A stretch of 64,000 bases of DNA from Mesostigma viride (GCA_009746045.1 RPFO01000086.1:337732-401731); one strand, 5' to 3'. Counted from the first letter of the stretch, positions 46,901-58,349 are shown. The notes: generated by a model not told the origin, from the sequence alone. Program-made: numbers and translations.

Positions 46901-49900
46901 CGAGGACTTGTACGCTTGGACAGCCGTGTGCTACGGCCAGCCCGGCCAACTGGTTCACATCATGGAGGACGGCACTCGCGGCGGCCTGCTGTCGCGGTCG
47001 GGCACCCAGCAAGGGGACCCCCTGGGACCCCTGTACTTTGCCGCCCCCCTCCAGGGTTGCCTCCAAGCGGTCCATGCTGCCCACCCGGCGGTCGCTATTC
47101 AGGCCTACTTGGATGATATCTACCTTCTGGGCCCTGTGCCGGACACCACCGCGGCTCTGCTGGCACTGCAGACCGCGGTGGCCGACATCAACCTCCAGTT
47201 GACCCTTGCCAAGTGCGCGGTGTACTCGCCCCAAGGTGATTGCTCCGGCTTTCCGCCCCAGCTCTTGGGCCGGGACGAGCGCCTCCATGGGTTGGATGTC
47301 CTCGGCGTTCCGGTTGGCGACCCCGCGTTTGTCATCGATGCTCTGCGGGCCGCCCTCGAGGCACGCACTGAGGTACTGCCCTTGATTGCGCGCCTTCATG
47401 ATTCGCAGACCAAGGGTCTGCTTCTGTGGTTTTGCGCTCACCCTCGCGTCGTTCACTGGCTCCGGGGCGCTCTTCCGTCTCAGGTCCGGCTGGCCGCCGA
47501 GGGCCACGACGAACGCATCCAGTCGGCCTTGGCGCAGCTGGTCCCGGGCCCCGACCTCCCGCCACATGCTATTCGCATTGCCTCCCTGCCTGCACGGATG
47601 GGTGGCTGCGGTCTGACTCGTGCCGCCCGGCTGGCCCCAGCAGCCTTTTTGGGCTCCGTCGCTCAGTCGTGGGCGGAAAGCTGCCGGCTCCTGCCCCTTT
47701 TGGCAACGGCAGCGCCTGACCTCCTGGACCCCAGCAGCCCTTTGCCCTTCGTCACGGCCATCCAGGAGGCCTATGCTGAGATCCAGCAGGCCTGTTCTCC
47801 CGTCCGTGCCGCTCAGGCGGTACAGCGCCACCTCCCTCGCGGCACTCCCTCGGTCGCCTCCGTTCAATCTCCCGCCGCATTCCCTGCTCGCGTCATCGAT
47901 AAACACCAGAAAACCTACGCGGGTATTCTGCACACGGCTGATTGGATTGCTCTTTTCGCGGACCTCAACGCCCAGGGACGTGCGTGGCTGTTCTCGCTTT
48001 CCTTGCGGAGTGTGGGCTCGGCGTACCTTCGTGCTCTTCCCATGGCCCCCCGGCCCATTCGCCTTGGCTCCCAGCCACTACTCGGTGGCGCTCCGGCACC
48101 AGCTATTTGCCCCGCAGCCTCTTGTTCCGGCCGGGCGGCCTTGTGGTAGCTGTGGGCAGCCGCTGGATCCCACGGGGACTCACTACCTTGCCTGCATGGG
48201 GGGCCAACAGAATCAGAATTGGTATTTGTATTTGCACACTGTCCTCCTGACGGTGGTGCTCGCCATGATTCGGTCGGTTTTCCCCCACGCGAACATCCGG
48301 TCCGAGGATGCGGATGGCGCTGCCTTCTATTCCCCCAACCACCGGCCTGACATCGTGGTGCTGGACTTTGAGGGGGGTGGCCGGCATCTGCTTATTGACG
48401 TTTCGGTGGCGCGGCCCTTGGCTCTTAGCCACGTGGCTGGGGCCTCCCTCACGGCAGGTTACACGGCGGACCGGGCGGAGCGGGCCAAGCTCCTGGCCTA
48501 CGGCGACGTCGGGCACCATCGTGTGGTGCCCTTTGTCCTGGAGGAGTTTGGGGCCATGGGGCCCCTGACCTCCGCCTTCTTCAAGGAGTGTTGCCGGCTC
48601 CGGGAGGACCGGCTGGACCTGGAGGGCCAGCGGGCCCCATGGTCGGCGCGGACCTGGACGTCATATTGGCGTCAGCGCTTGTCGGTGGCGCTGACTCGGG
48701 CCATGGCTGACATCATGCTCCGCCGTACGCGGGCTGATTTTGCGGTGCAGCAGGGCTATTAGGTTCCTCCCGTTAGGCGTTTCCATTTGTCTTATCGTAG
48801 TATAGAGCTTTGACATGGCTCTGTATATAGGTTTATAGCTGGGCGTTTGCTTTGAGGGGATTCATAGGTGTTTGCTCAATTTCACAAGTCTTCAAATGAG
48901 TAAAAAAAAAATCTTTCAGATCTGAGGGTACCTAAAGCTGGACTGTTGCAGGCAGCATGTAGACCATGAAAATAGACCACCCACGAAAATTGGGCTCATT
49001 CTGAGCTCAAATGGTGACATGTGACAGCATACATGTGCAGTTTTTCGTCATTTTCCCCCTTTACTTACATGAAACAAATATGAATAGTGGACAAATGAAC
49101 TCATTTCAGGCTGGATTCTTGCAGGCAGCATGTATACCATGAAAATAGACCACCCACAAAAATTGGGCTCATTCTGAGCTCAAATGGTGACATGTGACAG
49201 CATACATGTGCAGTTTTTCGTCATTTTCTCGGTTAACTTACATGAAACAAATATGAATAGTGAACAAATGAACGAATATCAAGTTGGATTCTTGCAGGCA
49301 GCATTTAGAAAATGCACATTGCCAGCTTTTACGTCATATCCCATTGAAAAAAAATAGATGAGCCATGAGCCATGAAACCTGTTCACCCAAATATGGTTTT
49401 ATCCCATTTGATATATGTTCTACCAATTGTAAGGACATGTAATAAACCTATGAACCAAGGTCATAAGACACGGAATGTGTTGATCACAAGGCTGCTAGCC
49501 GCAAAGCATGCACCGAGAAGGTAGGGCAGCCATGAAAAATTAAAAGCCACATGCGGCAAGGCTAGTCATCAGAGTCTGAATCAGGAATGATGGGAGGCCG
49601 GCGCTTGTGGCGCGGGGTGGCCTTGGCTTGCTTCATTGCCGTGGACCGCTGGGCGACCTGCTTGCGAATGCACTCAGTAATGTCCGCCTTCCCTCGCGCA
49701 ATGCTCGCAGGTGGAAGATTTGGCAACTGCACACGTACCGGGGCATGCGCAAAGCGCAGCCTGCACCTCATCAAATCCCACTATTTCATCGTCGCCATCG
49801 GAGTATAGCAGATGGGCCATGTCGTGCTCCTTACTAAAGGCCGTCACATGGCCATGATACCGCTTCTCCCCCGAGTTGGGGCCCGAAAATATCTTGCATA

Positions 49901-52900
49901 CCAGGGTCCCCACCAACCATTCCGGCTCTGGCACGTCCATGACACGCGATTTGAAAAGTCCCACCGCCGTCTTCTCCGCCATCGCCGGGGTTCCGTACCC
50001 ATCCCACTGAATCCAGTCGAGCGAGAGCCCAACAACAGCATCCTTCGTGTGCTGCGTCAATGTGCCACTGCTTGTCAAGCCCACCCGGCGCACCTTGCCC
50101 CCCCCGCACGCCACGAAGACAAGACGATTGTGCTTGCCTTCACTGAAAATGTGTGGGTACCTGTCCTTGTGGCGGCGGGCAGGGGGAAATGGGCCGAGCT
50201 CGGGCTGAAGGGCGAAAACCGCGTTGTGTACGAGTGCGAGCCGTAGCACTCAAGTTCAACCACGGCGTCTGGCGATAAGTCGCCGGTGATGTTGCGGGCC
50301 ACCGCGTACAGCAAAGGAGTGAAAGGCATTAGGGGGCTGCACAGAAGATCGCAGCCGTCCTTTAGCCCCGGATGTTGACACATCACCGGCTTCCCCACCT
50401 CGATGCCCTCCCATGCTGCAGCGGATGCTTGCTTTAGCGCGACCGCTGCATCCTCTGCGCGTCGCACAGCAGCGGGCCGCCCCGCGTGGACAACGGGGTC
50501 AACCAGCGGCACGAAGCAACGAGCACCCTCCAATGCTAGACGCGTTTCCGCATCCAGGTCAGTGGTGGCACTCGGGCCTGCTCCGCTCTGATTGGGTCGC
50601 CGCAGCGCCTGGATTTCCGCTCTAGTTGGCCACTTGGGGGGCTGCCATTCAGCAGGCACGGTGGCCACACCAGTTGGAACAAGAGGCCAGAAGGCCTCCC
50701 ACTTGTCCATGCCCTCCTTCTTTAAATACTGCGCGTATCCTCCAGCCATCAAGCCCTTGATCTTTCTCTGGATTCCTGGCATCTTGCCCTCCAGGAAGTC
50801 CAAATCCAAGCCTGCTAGCGAGGGCACCGTCCCAAGTGCGCGCTCCACCTTCTCCCCGTCCACCACCAATACCCCATACAACTCCTTGCCGTCGTGTTCC
50901 CTAGTCCACAGCGGGTGCTCGCCGTCGGCGCCGTCCGGCCTCCACTCGAGCAAGTCATGGAATTTATACCACAAGTAGACTTCCCCGTCCGCAGCACGCC
51001 GCAACATCAGATGGTGAACCTTGCAGGACTTTGTGTTTTTTTCTGCCTCCCCCGTCAGCGGGTTTTCCACCCAATCCGTTGACATCGCCCAGTTCGCGAG
51101 CTCCGGCTCTTTCAAGAGCATGAGCCACGCAGCGATGTTGTAGGCGGCGCCCATGGTCCAGCAGACCGTGCCTGCGGGCGTGGTGCGACCCAGGTCCGAC
51201 GTGTCCGAACGCCGAAACGCGGCAACGACCGCTTCCCCATACTCCTCCACTGTGTGCCACACCGCACCCTTCAGTGCGTTGGCCCCCAGCTTGAAGTACC
51301 CCCAAACTTGTCCGAATTTCTGATCGATGTCGAGATGGGTGTGCCCCCTTGGCAGGCGATGAATCTCGACACGCGCGAACAAGCCCGACGCCACCAGCCA
51401 CCACGCCCACAGCAGCACCGTGTCGTTGCGATTTTCAGATCCCCCGTCGAGTTGCAGGTGGAGGGTATCAGGCATCGGCAGCCCCTTCCCCTCCCAAGGC
51501 TTGGCCTTGATGAGCTCACAGAGCACCCACATGAGCAGCGTGACGGTGATGCCCCCCGACTGATCTGCCACAGCCACCCAGGGGAGCACCTGGAAGAAAC
51601 AAGTTTTCCACCCGTGGGCTGCGACACAAAAGAGAGAGAAACGAAACAATGTGTTTATTCCGTTTTCCCAACCCTCGTGTTTCGCGCACATGTGCGGCAC
51701 GTATGACTTGTTGCTGTCGATCTTATCGCACGCAAGGGATATGATCTGCCAATCCACACCCTCACGGCGGCGCTTCCAAAACTCGCGCCGCGCAACTCGC
51801 ACGGCAGCCAGGTGGCGATTCCGCTCCAGGGTGATGCGCTCCAGCTGCTCCCGATTGGTTCCCGCTGCCGCACGGAGGGTACGGTACAGCACACAGTGCC
51901 CACAAATCCCCACATTGCGCCGGTTTTTCTGCATCTCTATTTTCAAGCCGTCGCTGTATTTGCCCTCGCAGACGTCGTTCCACAGAATGGTGAAGGCCGT
52001 GTACTTGTACATCATTTTCGACTCCGTTGGGTTGCCCCATACCGCGATGCAATCCATACAATACTGCTGCTCCCACAGGTTTTTCAAGTTCTCTTTCTCT
52101 AGCAGCAATACATTGTCGCGTGTGGGATCGCGGCAGCCATTCGTCTGCACGTATGCCGCAATCCAGTCCACAGCCCATTCTTTACGCTGTTGCACAACAC
52201 TCGGCTCGCGTTTGCCAGCGCCTGCATTGCACAAGGCACACATCACATGGACAAGTTTACCAACAGAGGCATGAAGAATATAAGTTATCCATGCAGGGTC
52301 ATCCTCAACATGCACACGCGAGAGCAACATCAGGTATTAAACATAGTAATGAAACAACAATAAATGTGCCTGGCAAGCCAAAAAAAAATTTTCCCCTCGC
52401 GGGGGGCGCTGGAAAACGGCAAAGGCAAAGCGGAGCCCGCCGCCTTTGGGCGGGCGTAGCTTTGCCTTTGCCGTTTTCCAGCGCCCCCCGCGAGGGGAAA
52501 ATTTTTTTTTTGGCTTGCCAGGCACAGTAGCATTTCTCATATACAGATTTCTCAAAACAGGGCAGCAATAAGGTGAATTGCATCCAAAAGGAGGAAGGGC
52601 AGAACGATAGCATGTCTTCTTACCGTGAGAGATTCCTGGTATTTCACACCCCACGGCGTCGAGGGTGTCCGCCTCCCAGACTTCGTGATCAAGCTTGCAG
52701 GCCGCCTTGGCGACGGCCATGTATGTCCTCCACGTGGAGTGGGCGATGCCAAACATGCGTCGTATCGCATGGTGGCACCCCTCCACGTGGTGCCGTCGCC
52801 CATGCACCAGCACCTCCGCCACAACCGGCACCGAGCATTCGTATTTCCCATGGTGTCGGCCAAACTCTGGCAAGGTGACTGTCACATGCTCCAGGCCGGC

Positions 52901-55900
52901 AGCGACAAAGAGCCCCACCACCAGCTGCCGGCGTTCATTGCAGGACAGCCCCCAATATTTGCTACGTGCCGCCTCCCATATTACAAAGGATGACAGGGGG
53001 CTCTGGGGATCTTGTATGCATCTATGTTTACAACACCGCCCGCGCAGCTCTGCCGCGATCACATGGGCATTACAGGCGTATTTCAGTACTGTTGTTGCTG
53101 ATGATTTGAATCCTGCTGTGCGGCACCCACCACCTACATCATCATCGTCATCACTGCCGATATCCAGATGGTCGACCTGATCGTCATGATCAACGTCTAC
53201 TACGACGTTGTAGGCCTCGTACAAGGGGAATCGACGCTGCCTGGGCATCAATTCCCCTTGTACGAGACAGGCCCCTGGTGGTCGGGACGTAAGAGCAGCA
53301 ACACCAAAACGGCAACGAACATTCTCCAGCAAGCTGCCTCATCCCCGGCTAAAACAGGGGGCCTGGGGCAAGGGTCTTCTTCAATTTCCAACGACATCCA
53401 ATTCCAGCGCCCCCCACCATATTCGTCACGGCGCCTCCAATAGTCTGAACCTTCACGACCGCCCATGGCAGCTCTCGCAATTATGTTGGCACGCCTCTCC
53501 CAATTATGCCTCTCCTGCCTCGTTTGTGGCTCGATCTTCCGCTGACTCAGCGCGGCGCATGAGAGTTCCATTCAGAATTCATTCACCGACCCCCAACACT
53601 GACCGTACAGCCAGAACAAACGAAAAGGTCTTGCATTCTCAATGAAAATGGGCTGTAACGGCATTCCATTGAGAATTCCATTCAGAACTCATTCACCGAC
53701 CCCCAACACTGACCGTACAGCCTGACTGCCCGTCCAGTCTGAACATACGAAAAGGACTTGAATTTCCTTGCTAACAGGTCGGTCTCGGCAATTCATCTTG
53801 CATTCACTGGAATTCACTCATCGAAGCCCCGAGACTGCCCGTCCAGTCTGAACATACGAAAAGGACGAATTTCCTTGCTAACAGGTCGGTCTCGGCAATT
53901 CATCTTGCATTCACTGGAAATCATTCATCGAAGACCCGAGACTGCCCGTCCAGTCTGAACTTCATACTACCGTTGTACGAAATTCAGACTGCACGAACCT
54001 CGAGGATTGTCAATGAATGCCCATGATTTTTGAATGAACAAAGCACACTGACCGCCGTGTTTGCGCGCGCGCGGGTGGAGGTGCGTGCACTAGTCTGCCA
54101 AGAAAACACTGCAGGGCATGCGCGCACGAACACAACGAGAACGTGCCAGCCTATGACGTCGTCGACGATGAAGTTCGTCGTCCGCTAAATTGTAGGGGAT
54201 ATGGCGGAGTATCTGAGTGAAACAGAGAGGCTGCGGGCAGAACGACTGTGTTATGGACAAACTGCGGGTGTTTGCCTCTTAGGCCATGCCGATGGGGCAG
54301 ACAACAACTGTCGGGGCCGAAATGGTGAAAGCTGCAACCTATTTGCTCACGCGATCTGCGTCAAGGCAATTGACGGGAATAAAAATGGGGAGGAGTGGTG
54401 GTGCCCAGGATGCCGTGACCCCGGTGGCGTGAAAGTTGCCAATCTCCAAGCTTCGGGTTCGAACGGTCATCATGAGCTCGGCACTCCCCCCCGGCCCTGG
54501 GGTCCGCTGCTAACAAGTTCATTCCGAAAACCGACGACGACCGTAAGATGTTGCTGGAGGATTCCGGATGCAAGGAGGTGGAGGATTGGGAGAAAGGACA
54601 TCCAAAGGCTCCCGGCAGGAAGCTAGTGTTTCCGGGTGCCGACGCCCATGCCGACGCGGAATCAGATGCCAGCAAGGAGGTGCCGTCAACTGATGCCAGC
54701 AAGGAGGCGCCGTCAACTTATGCCAGCAAGGGCGTGCTTTCAACTGATGCCAGCAAGGGCGTGCTTTCAATTGATGCCAGCAAGGGCGTGCCATCGAGTG
54801 GTGACAAGTCGAGCGCGGGTGTCATGGTCGATGATGACTTACCGGACTCCCTGCCCCCACCCCCCGACTCCCCGCCTCCCCCCACCTGCGAAGCATCACA
54901 TGCAGACGACGCCCAGCCCAGGGGCGGCCACCCAGCAGCTGCCATGCCCAGCGCTAGCAGTGCAGCACGGCGTGCCAGCTTTGATGCTGCAAATCTCAAG
55001 TCGGGGGACCAGCTTTCCTTGGAAGCTCCAGCGTTTCTGTCGTGGCCTCCCTCCCCTGATGGTGTCCCCTCCCCTGGCGATGTCCGTGTAGGACAATTGA
55101 TTCGCGTCGCCATCTCTCATAAAGAGCTCGGCAAACCCCTCTTCCCCAAGGTAATTCTTGGTTTTCATGTGTATTCCGGAGGGGCGGGGATCTTCCTGGC
55201 AAACACGCCATACGCAAGAAAGGACCTTATAGAGGGGGCTGTCAAGAGCGGGGTGGTCAAGCTGACGCCTGATCCCCCAGCATATTACGTGACCTGGGCT
55301 CAACAATCCCATGCCCTCCGGCCCGTCTTGATACAGGATGGCGTTGTCGCCAGGGTTGGCAAACTGACCGTCCTGCGCGACCGGCTAGATGCTGTGTGCG
55401 AATACCTGCCAAGCGCAGGTCTGGCGGCGCTTCGGGCCATCTCTGGTGGCTTGATCTACACTGCATGGCAAAGGCGCTGAGGCAGTCAAGTTTGACTTGG
55501 TAAAGGACATGCCAAAACGCAAGACACCTGTCACTTCCTATCAACCTCGCGCTAACAAGAGTGTGCCAGAGCCGCAGCTGCAGGTTGCCCCCACACGCTC
55601 TTCCAAGCGTGTGAAGGCGGACAGCCAGCCCAAGGCAGAGCCCAAGTGCGGTGATCAAGCAGTCAAGCCGAGCAGCGAAGCCAGGGCGAGTGGCAGGAGC
55701 AGCAAGAGGCCTCCCTCGGTATATGTACGCGAGGACGAGTCGGATGAAGAACCTGACATGCAGCTGGCACCCCGCGATGGGCAAGTAGCGAAGTTGCGCC
55801 GCACTCTCGCGGAGCAGCACAAGCAGCACAACGCGGAGCTTCAGCAGCTGCAACGCCAGATGCTGGAAAGTCAGAAGCAGTGGCAACTGCTGCTCCACCA

Positions 55901-58262
55901 GCAGCAGCAGCAGCCGCAGCAGCAGCAGCAGCCGCCGCCGCCACCGCCGCCGCCACAGCAGCAGCAGCAGCAGCAGTCGCAGCAGCAGCAGCCACCGCCG
56001 CAGCAGCATCTGCTGCAGCCGCCGCCGCAGCAGCAGCAGCAACTGCTGCAGCAGCTGCTGCAGCTATTGCAGCAGGAGCCGCCGCAGCAGCAGCAGCAGC
56101 CCGTGCTGCAGCCGCCGCCGCCGCCGCCGCAGCAGCAGCAGCAACTGCTGCAGCAGCTGCTGCAGCTGTTGCAGCAGCAGCAGCCGCAGCAACAGCCGCA
56201 ACAGCTGGTGCTGCTGCAGCTGCAGCAGCTGCTGCAGCAACAGCAACACTACCGCCTCCCACTCCCTGCCGCTACAATGACTCCACGAGTAATTGACGGG
56301 GACGCCGAACTAGCGCCCATGGCTCAAGTGCAGCAAATGCTGGCTCAGATGCAACTTCCCATGCAGGTATGTCCTTTCCTATTTTGGAAACATAATATTC
56401 CTTTGTGAATAGATTCATGTTGGAGCAGTATATAGGATATGTTTGTTTGGTTTGTTGGAGGATTTTTCCTCCGTACCGTACCCTAAGGCATGCTAACCTT
56501 GATGTGCTTGGTGTTGTACAGGTGGGCGGACGCCGGCTCCCATCCGTTGATCCCTTATCTGGCACGGTCTCTGTGGCGGTTGCTGCACTCAATTCAATTG
56601 CGACACTGGCCGCGTCTGGGAACACGACGCCTATGCCACGATGGCGTCCGGGGACCACGTGGGTGCCGTCATCCTTGTCATCTTTCCCCAACTATGGTGC
56701 CGGCCGCCCGTCGCAGCAGTGGCCAAGCTTCTCCAATGACTGGACCATTAGCAATGACTGGTTTACTAGTTAAGCTTTGACTAAATGAAACTGAAGTATT
56801 ATTAAGTGAGACAGCTGTGATGTGCTTACATAAGCTGATGTCTTAGTACATACTTATTGTATATTCATGATGGACTGTTAAGAAAGAGGTGCATGTCAGA
56901 ACTGTCAGCCCAGAGCTGTGCCATGCCAATGACACCCGTAGATCCTAGCTAGTCCTTGGATGATGCCTTACCATTTGAGCTCAGAATGAGCCCAATTTTT
57001 GTAGGTGGTCCAGTTTCATGGTCTAAATGTTGCTTGCAAGAATCCAGCTTGATATGAGTTCATTTGATCATGATTCCTATTTGTTTTTTGAAGAATACAT
57101 GTGAAAATGGCGAAAAGCTGCATATTCATACTAGCACATGTCACCATTTGAGCTCAGAATGAGCCCAATTTGTTTAGGTGGTCTAATTTCATGGTCCTCA
57201 TGGTGAATGACACCTACTTCATTGACAAATACAAGCATTCAATAACATTTGGAAAAATTGAGTAAAATTTGTGAAATTGAGCGACCACTTGTGAATCCCC
57301 TCTTTGGTTTGAGTGATTTCACTCTGCTGTAAGTAATTATATTTTTTATATATATTTATATGGTACATGATTGTATATATATTGAGCGTGTTTGTAGGTG
57401 GGGGCTTTGTCATTTAGCATGCCATAGTTAACCAATAATCACCTTGCTTACTCGCCTCTTATTGCAACTGTTTGTTCTATGCTTGTTGCTTGCAGCTCGT
57501 CAATGCAGCGCTGGACTTCACAACGTGGCTTCGAGGCTGCATGGACCCAGATCTTGGGCGTTGGGTCAAGTCTGCTGACGTGGTTATGGACGCGTCAACC
57601 AACCAACCTGTGGTGGAGCATCGGCCGGTCAGCAAGATATTTGATATCGAGCTATTCGGCCATCACGATGAAGGTGCAGGGGCGGACGTTGGTGATGACT
57701 GCTTTTTGCGCTACCGACTTGCCACGGCAGAGGCGTTAGCTGATGTGCCCGCCAACTGTTGGAGGCCTCTTGGGCCGAACGAGGAGCCATGCGACATGGT
57801 TACTGTCTCTTCGAAGCGTGTGAGTGATGGCAAAGAGCTCCGCGGCGTGCTATAGTCATGGAGGCGACCAAGGCGCCCAAGGGCAGCCCAGGTGTTGCCG
57901 CGTTTGCGGATTGGGATGGCGATCGCGCAATCCGCCGTCATTGCTCTAAACTCAACCGAGTGTTTCCAGACACCATGACGGATGCAAAGCAAGCAGAGCT
58001 CAACGAGGAGATCCGCGGCTTCCCCGCTGAGCCAGAGCAAGTGGAAGAAGAAGCGTCGGTGTTTGACCGCATGATCCAAGCTCTGACGGAGTGCAGGGAG
58101 CAGCAAAAACACAAGCCCCTCCCTTTTTGCCTCCACAGTGCAGGGGATCAGGCGGTGATGCGGGCTGCCCGTGCTTTGGAAGCGCCGCTGCACCCAATTA
58201 TCAGCCATGCAGGCAACCGCCGGCACGAGGTGCAAACAGTTAACGTAAAGGATTTACGTTAG
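43929..58262 (+). CDS. Family B DDE/D transposase-like protein (DUF7869-like), split by an 11.8-kb intron
   Basis: Exon 43929-45665 encodes 579 residues: Cys/His cluster CGCGRHC, second cluster CSRCRKLKD, D374 in VIDGLAKMKT, D476 in LQVDRGGDNMN, and GHTHNDADQRFG at 510-521. The donor AAG|GTTGGT at 45666 and acceptor TTGCAG at 57495 are both phase 0. The exon at 57496 (LVNAALDFTTWL...) continues exactly where the A and C proteins have their Trp-rich C-terminal part. A TA insertion near 57852 makes a stop and shifts the frame; the coding resumes to 58262. The true start may be ATG 43796 (MEAPAMEAMEAPGMER), joined through an A13 run at 43935 whose length may be misread. A hydrophobic stretch (FSLLVLVVVLLV) follows the start, unlike families A and C. 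Confidence 0.7.
45780..48853 (+). mobile_element. LINE (non-LTR retrotransposon) with restriction-like endonuclease
   Basis: The reading frame is open from about 45800 (PPPPDYSASWPWLDTVPWD, no start codon seen) to the stop at 48762, so the copy is probably 5'-truncated. The order is N-terminal region, reverse transcriptase, zinc knuckle, restriction-like endonuclease. It lies in the intron of the family B transposase-like gene, in the same orientation. The 3' end is not certain, because family C begins at 48854 and may have landed in the LINE 3' UTR. I see no poly-A tail. Confidence 0.8.
45800..48762 (+). CDS. LINE reverse transcriptase and endonuclease
   Basis: The reverse transcriptase shows GKVRPIACGEVLRK (46608 on), DCHNAFNSLSR, GTQQGDPLGPLYFAAPLQG and the YLDD active site (about 47106). 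Downstream come a CCHC-type motif (CGSCGQPLDPTGTHYLAC) and a PD-(D/E)xK-like box (RPDIVVLDFEGG ... LLIDVSVARP). This is the layout of LINEs with a C-terminal restriction-like endonuclease (R2/CRE/NeSL kin) rather than an N-terminal APE. Two frame changes are seen, one at a C8 run near 46600 and one near 48075. Apart from these the product is full through the endonuclease, so the copy is recent or affected by sequencing error. Confidence 0.85.
48888..49561. repeat. Left subterminal repeats of family C
   Basis: A unit of about 172 bp (CTTGCAGGCAGCATG ... GGGCTCATTCTGAGCTC ... CATGTGCAGTTTTTCGTC) occurs at about 48938 and 49110, with a partial copy at 49281. The reverse complement of its core lies at the right end (about 56965-57200), so both ends carry the same binding-site-like array in inverted orientation. 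There is no gene in this stretch. Confidence 0.85.
49562..53248 (-). CDS. Family C DDE/D transposase-like protein (DUF7869-like)
   Basis: Exon 1 (53248-52624) starts MPRQRRFPLYEAYN, has an acidic run and a CCKHRC cluster, and ends CACG|GTAAGA (phase 1). Exon 2 starts at 52221 after ATGCAG and keeps the frame. It has a second Cys pair (GICGHCVLY), D1 in LACDKIDSNKSY, FSLFCVAAHG, D2 in LQLDGGSENRN, then GHTHLDIDQKFG. A Trp-rich region (KCKVHH-like CKVHHLML) and a tail PRHKRRPPIIPDSDSDD follow. Two single-base frame changes are needed to read through, at a G8 run (about 50100) and near CCCCGG (about 49737); both look like homopolymer miscounts. Homology to the family A gene runs from the Cys cluster to the acidic tail, except that the GC-rich repeat is absent. 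Confidence 0.8.
52365..52526. repeat. Foldback (MITE-like) element in the intron of the family C gene
   Basis: A 162-bp near-perfect inverted repeat starts TGTGCCTGGCAAGCC and ends with its complement. Arms of about 67 bp differ by one base in the A/T run, and the loop is itself palindromic (GCCCGCC...GGCGGGC). It lies in the 402-bp intron 52623-52222. No target duplication is obvious. It could be a small non-autonomous transposon or an RNA hairpin acting on splicing. Confidence 0.85.
53249..54200. promoter_or_regulatory. Divergent spacer of family C with tandem repeats
   Basis: Holds two copies of a CATTCAGAA(C/T)TCATTCACCG-type unit (about 53570 and 53685) and two of GAATTTCCTTGCTAACAGGTCGG ... 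TCTTGCATTCACTGGA (about 53760 and 53868), each with ACTGCCCGTCCAGTCTGAAC. It separates the two start codons, so it should carry both promoters. No TATA box is evident. Confidence 0.6.
54201..56773 (+). CDS. Family C partner protein: PHD-like finger, folded region, poly-Q
   Basis: Two exons, 54201-56366 (CAG|GTATGT) and 56522-56773 (TGTACAG), joined in phase 0. Residues about 17-72 form a PHD-like finger (CYGQTAGVC ... NNC ... ESCNLFAHAIC ... EEWWCPGC). Next come five DASKG(V/A)xST repeats, a Pro-rich stretch, a folded region (about 55030-55440), basic patches (MPKRKTPV, SSKRVKADSQ), a coiled coil and a long Gln/Pro tract. The second exon ends in a Ser/Trp-rich tail (FSNDWTISNDWFTS). The same order of parts is seen in the family A partner. 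Frame changes occur at a C7 run (54486) and near 55470. The parallel organisation, not sequence identity, makes the two partners likely homologues. Confidence 0.75.
56774..57302. repeat. Right subterminal repeats and TIR of family C
   Basis: Two copies of CACCATTTGAGCTCAGAATGAGCCCAATTT (about 56967 and 57140) are inverted relative to the left-end array, followed by the TIR 57269-57302. AT-rich and non-coding. Confidence 0.85.
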
Positions 58263-58349
58263 ATGGATAGAGATTGTTACGCTCTTTTCAGCGGCACCTT
58301 GAACGCCTCATTTGGTTAAGGAACGTAAAAGTTATGACGTTTCCTAGGC
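58263..58349. other. 3' flank of the family B transposase-like gene
   Basis: Non-coding. The element is interrupted at 58350 by the Copia-2 LTR. The remainder of family B, with its right TIR, should lie beyond the Copia-2 3' LTR, outside this window. Confidence 0.5.

Larger units (their letters stand above)
48854..57302. mobile_element. Family C two-gene DNA transposon (8,449 bp, 34-bp TIRs)
   Basis: The ends 48854-48887 and 57269-57302 are inverted repeats (GAGGGGATTCA ... GCTCAATTTCACAA) matching at 30 of 34 positions. TTT flanks both sides (48851-48853, 57303-57305), a 3-bp target duplication as in family A. Inside lie a transposase-like gene (minus) and a PHD/poly-Q partner gene (plus), divergent across a repeat spacer. 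Long subterminal inverted repeats (about 48940-49310 and 56965-57200) lie within the TIRs. It is inserted in the intron of the family B gene, next to or inside the LINE. Confidence 0.88.
39780..58349. mobile_element. Family B two-gene DNA transposon, containing a LINE and the family C element
   Basis: It has the layout of families A and C: a transposase-like gene (plus, 43929-58262, split by an intron) and a divergent partner gene (minus, 43294-40483) on either side of a repeat-rich spacer. The left limit is a guess from the subterminal minisatellite. The right limit is cut by the Copia-2 LTR at 58350, so the right TIR should lie beyond the window. The intron 45666-57495 was the target of the LINE and of family C. 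Without these insertions the element would be about 7 kb. Confidence 0.65.

Noticed and set aside
46446-47933. Minus-strand 495-codon frame opposite the LINE
   Set aside because: The plus strand has clear reverse transcriptase motifs; the minus frame is a GC-driven shadow without domains.
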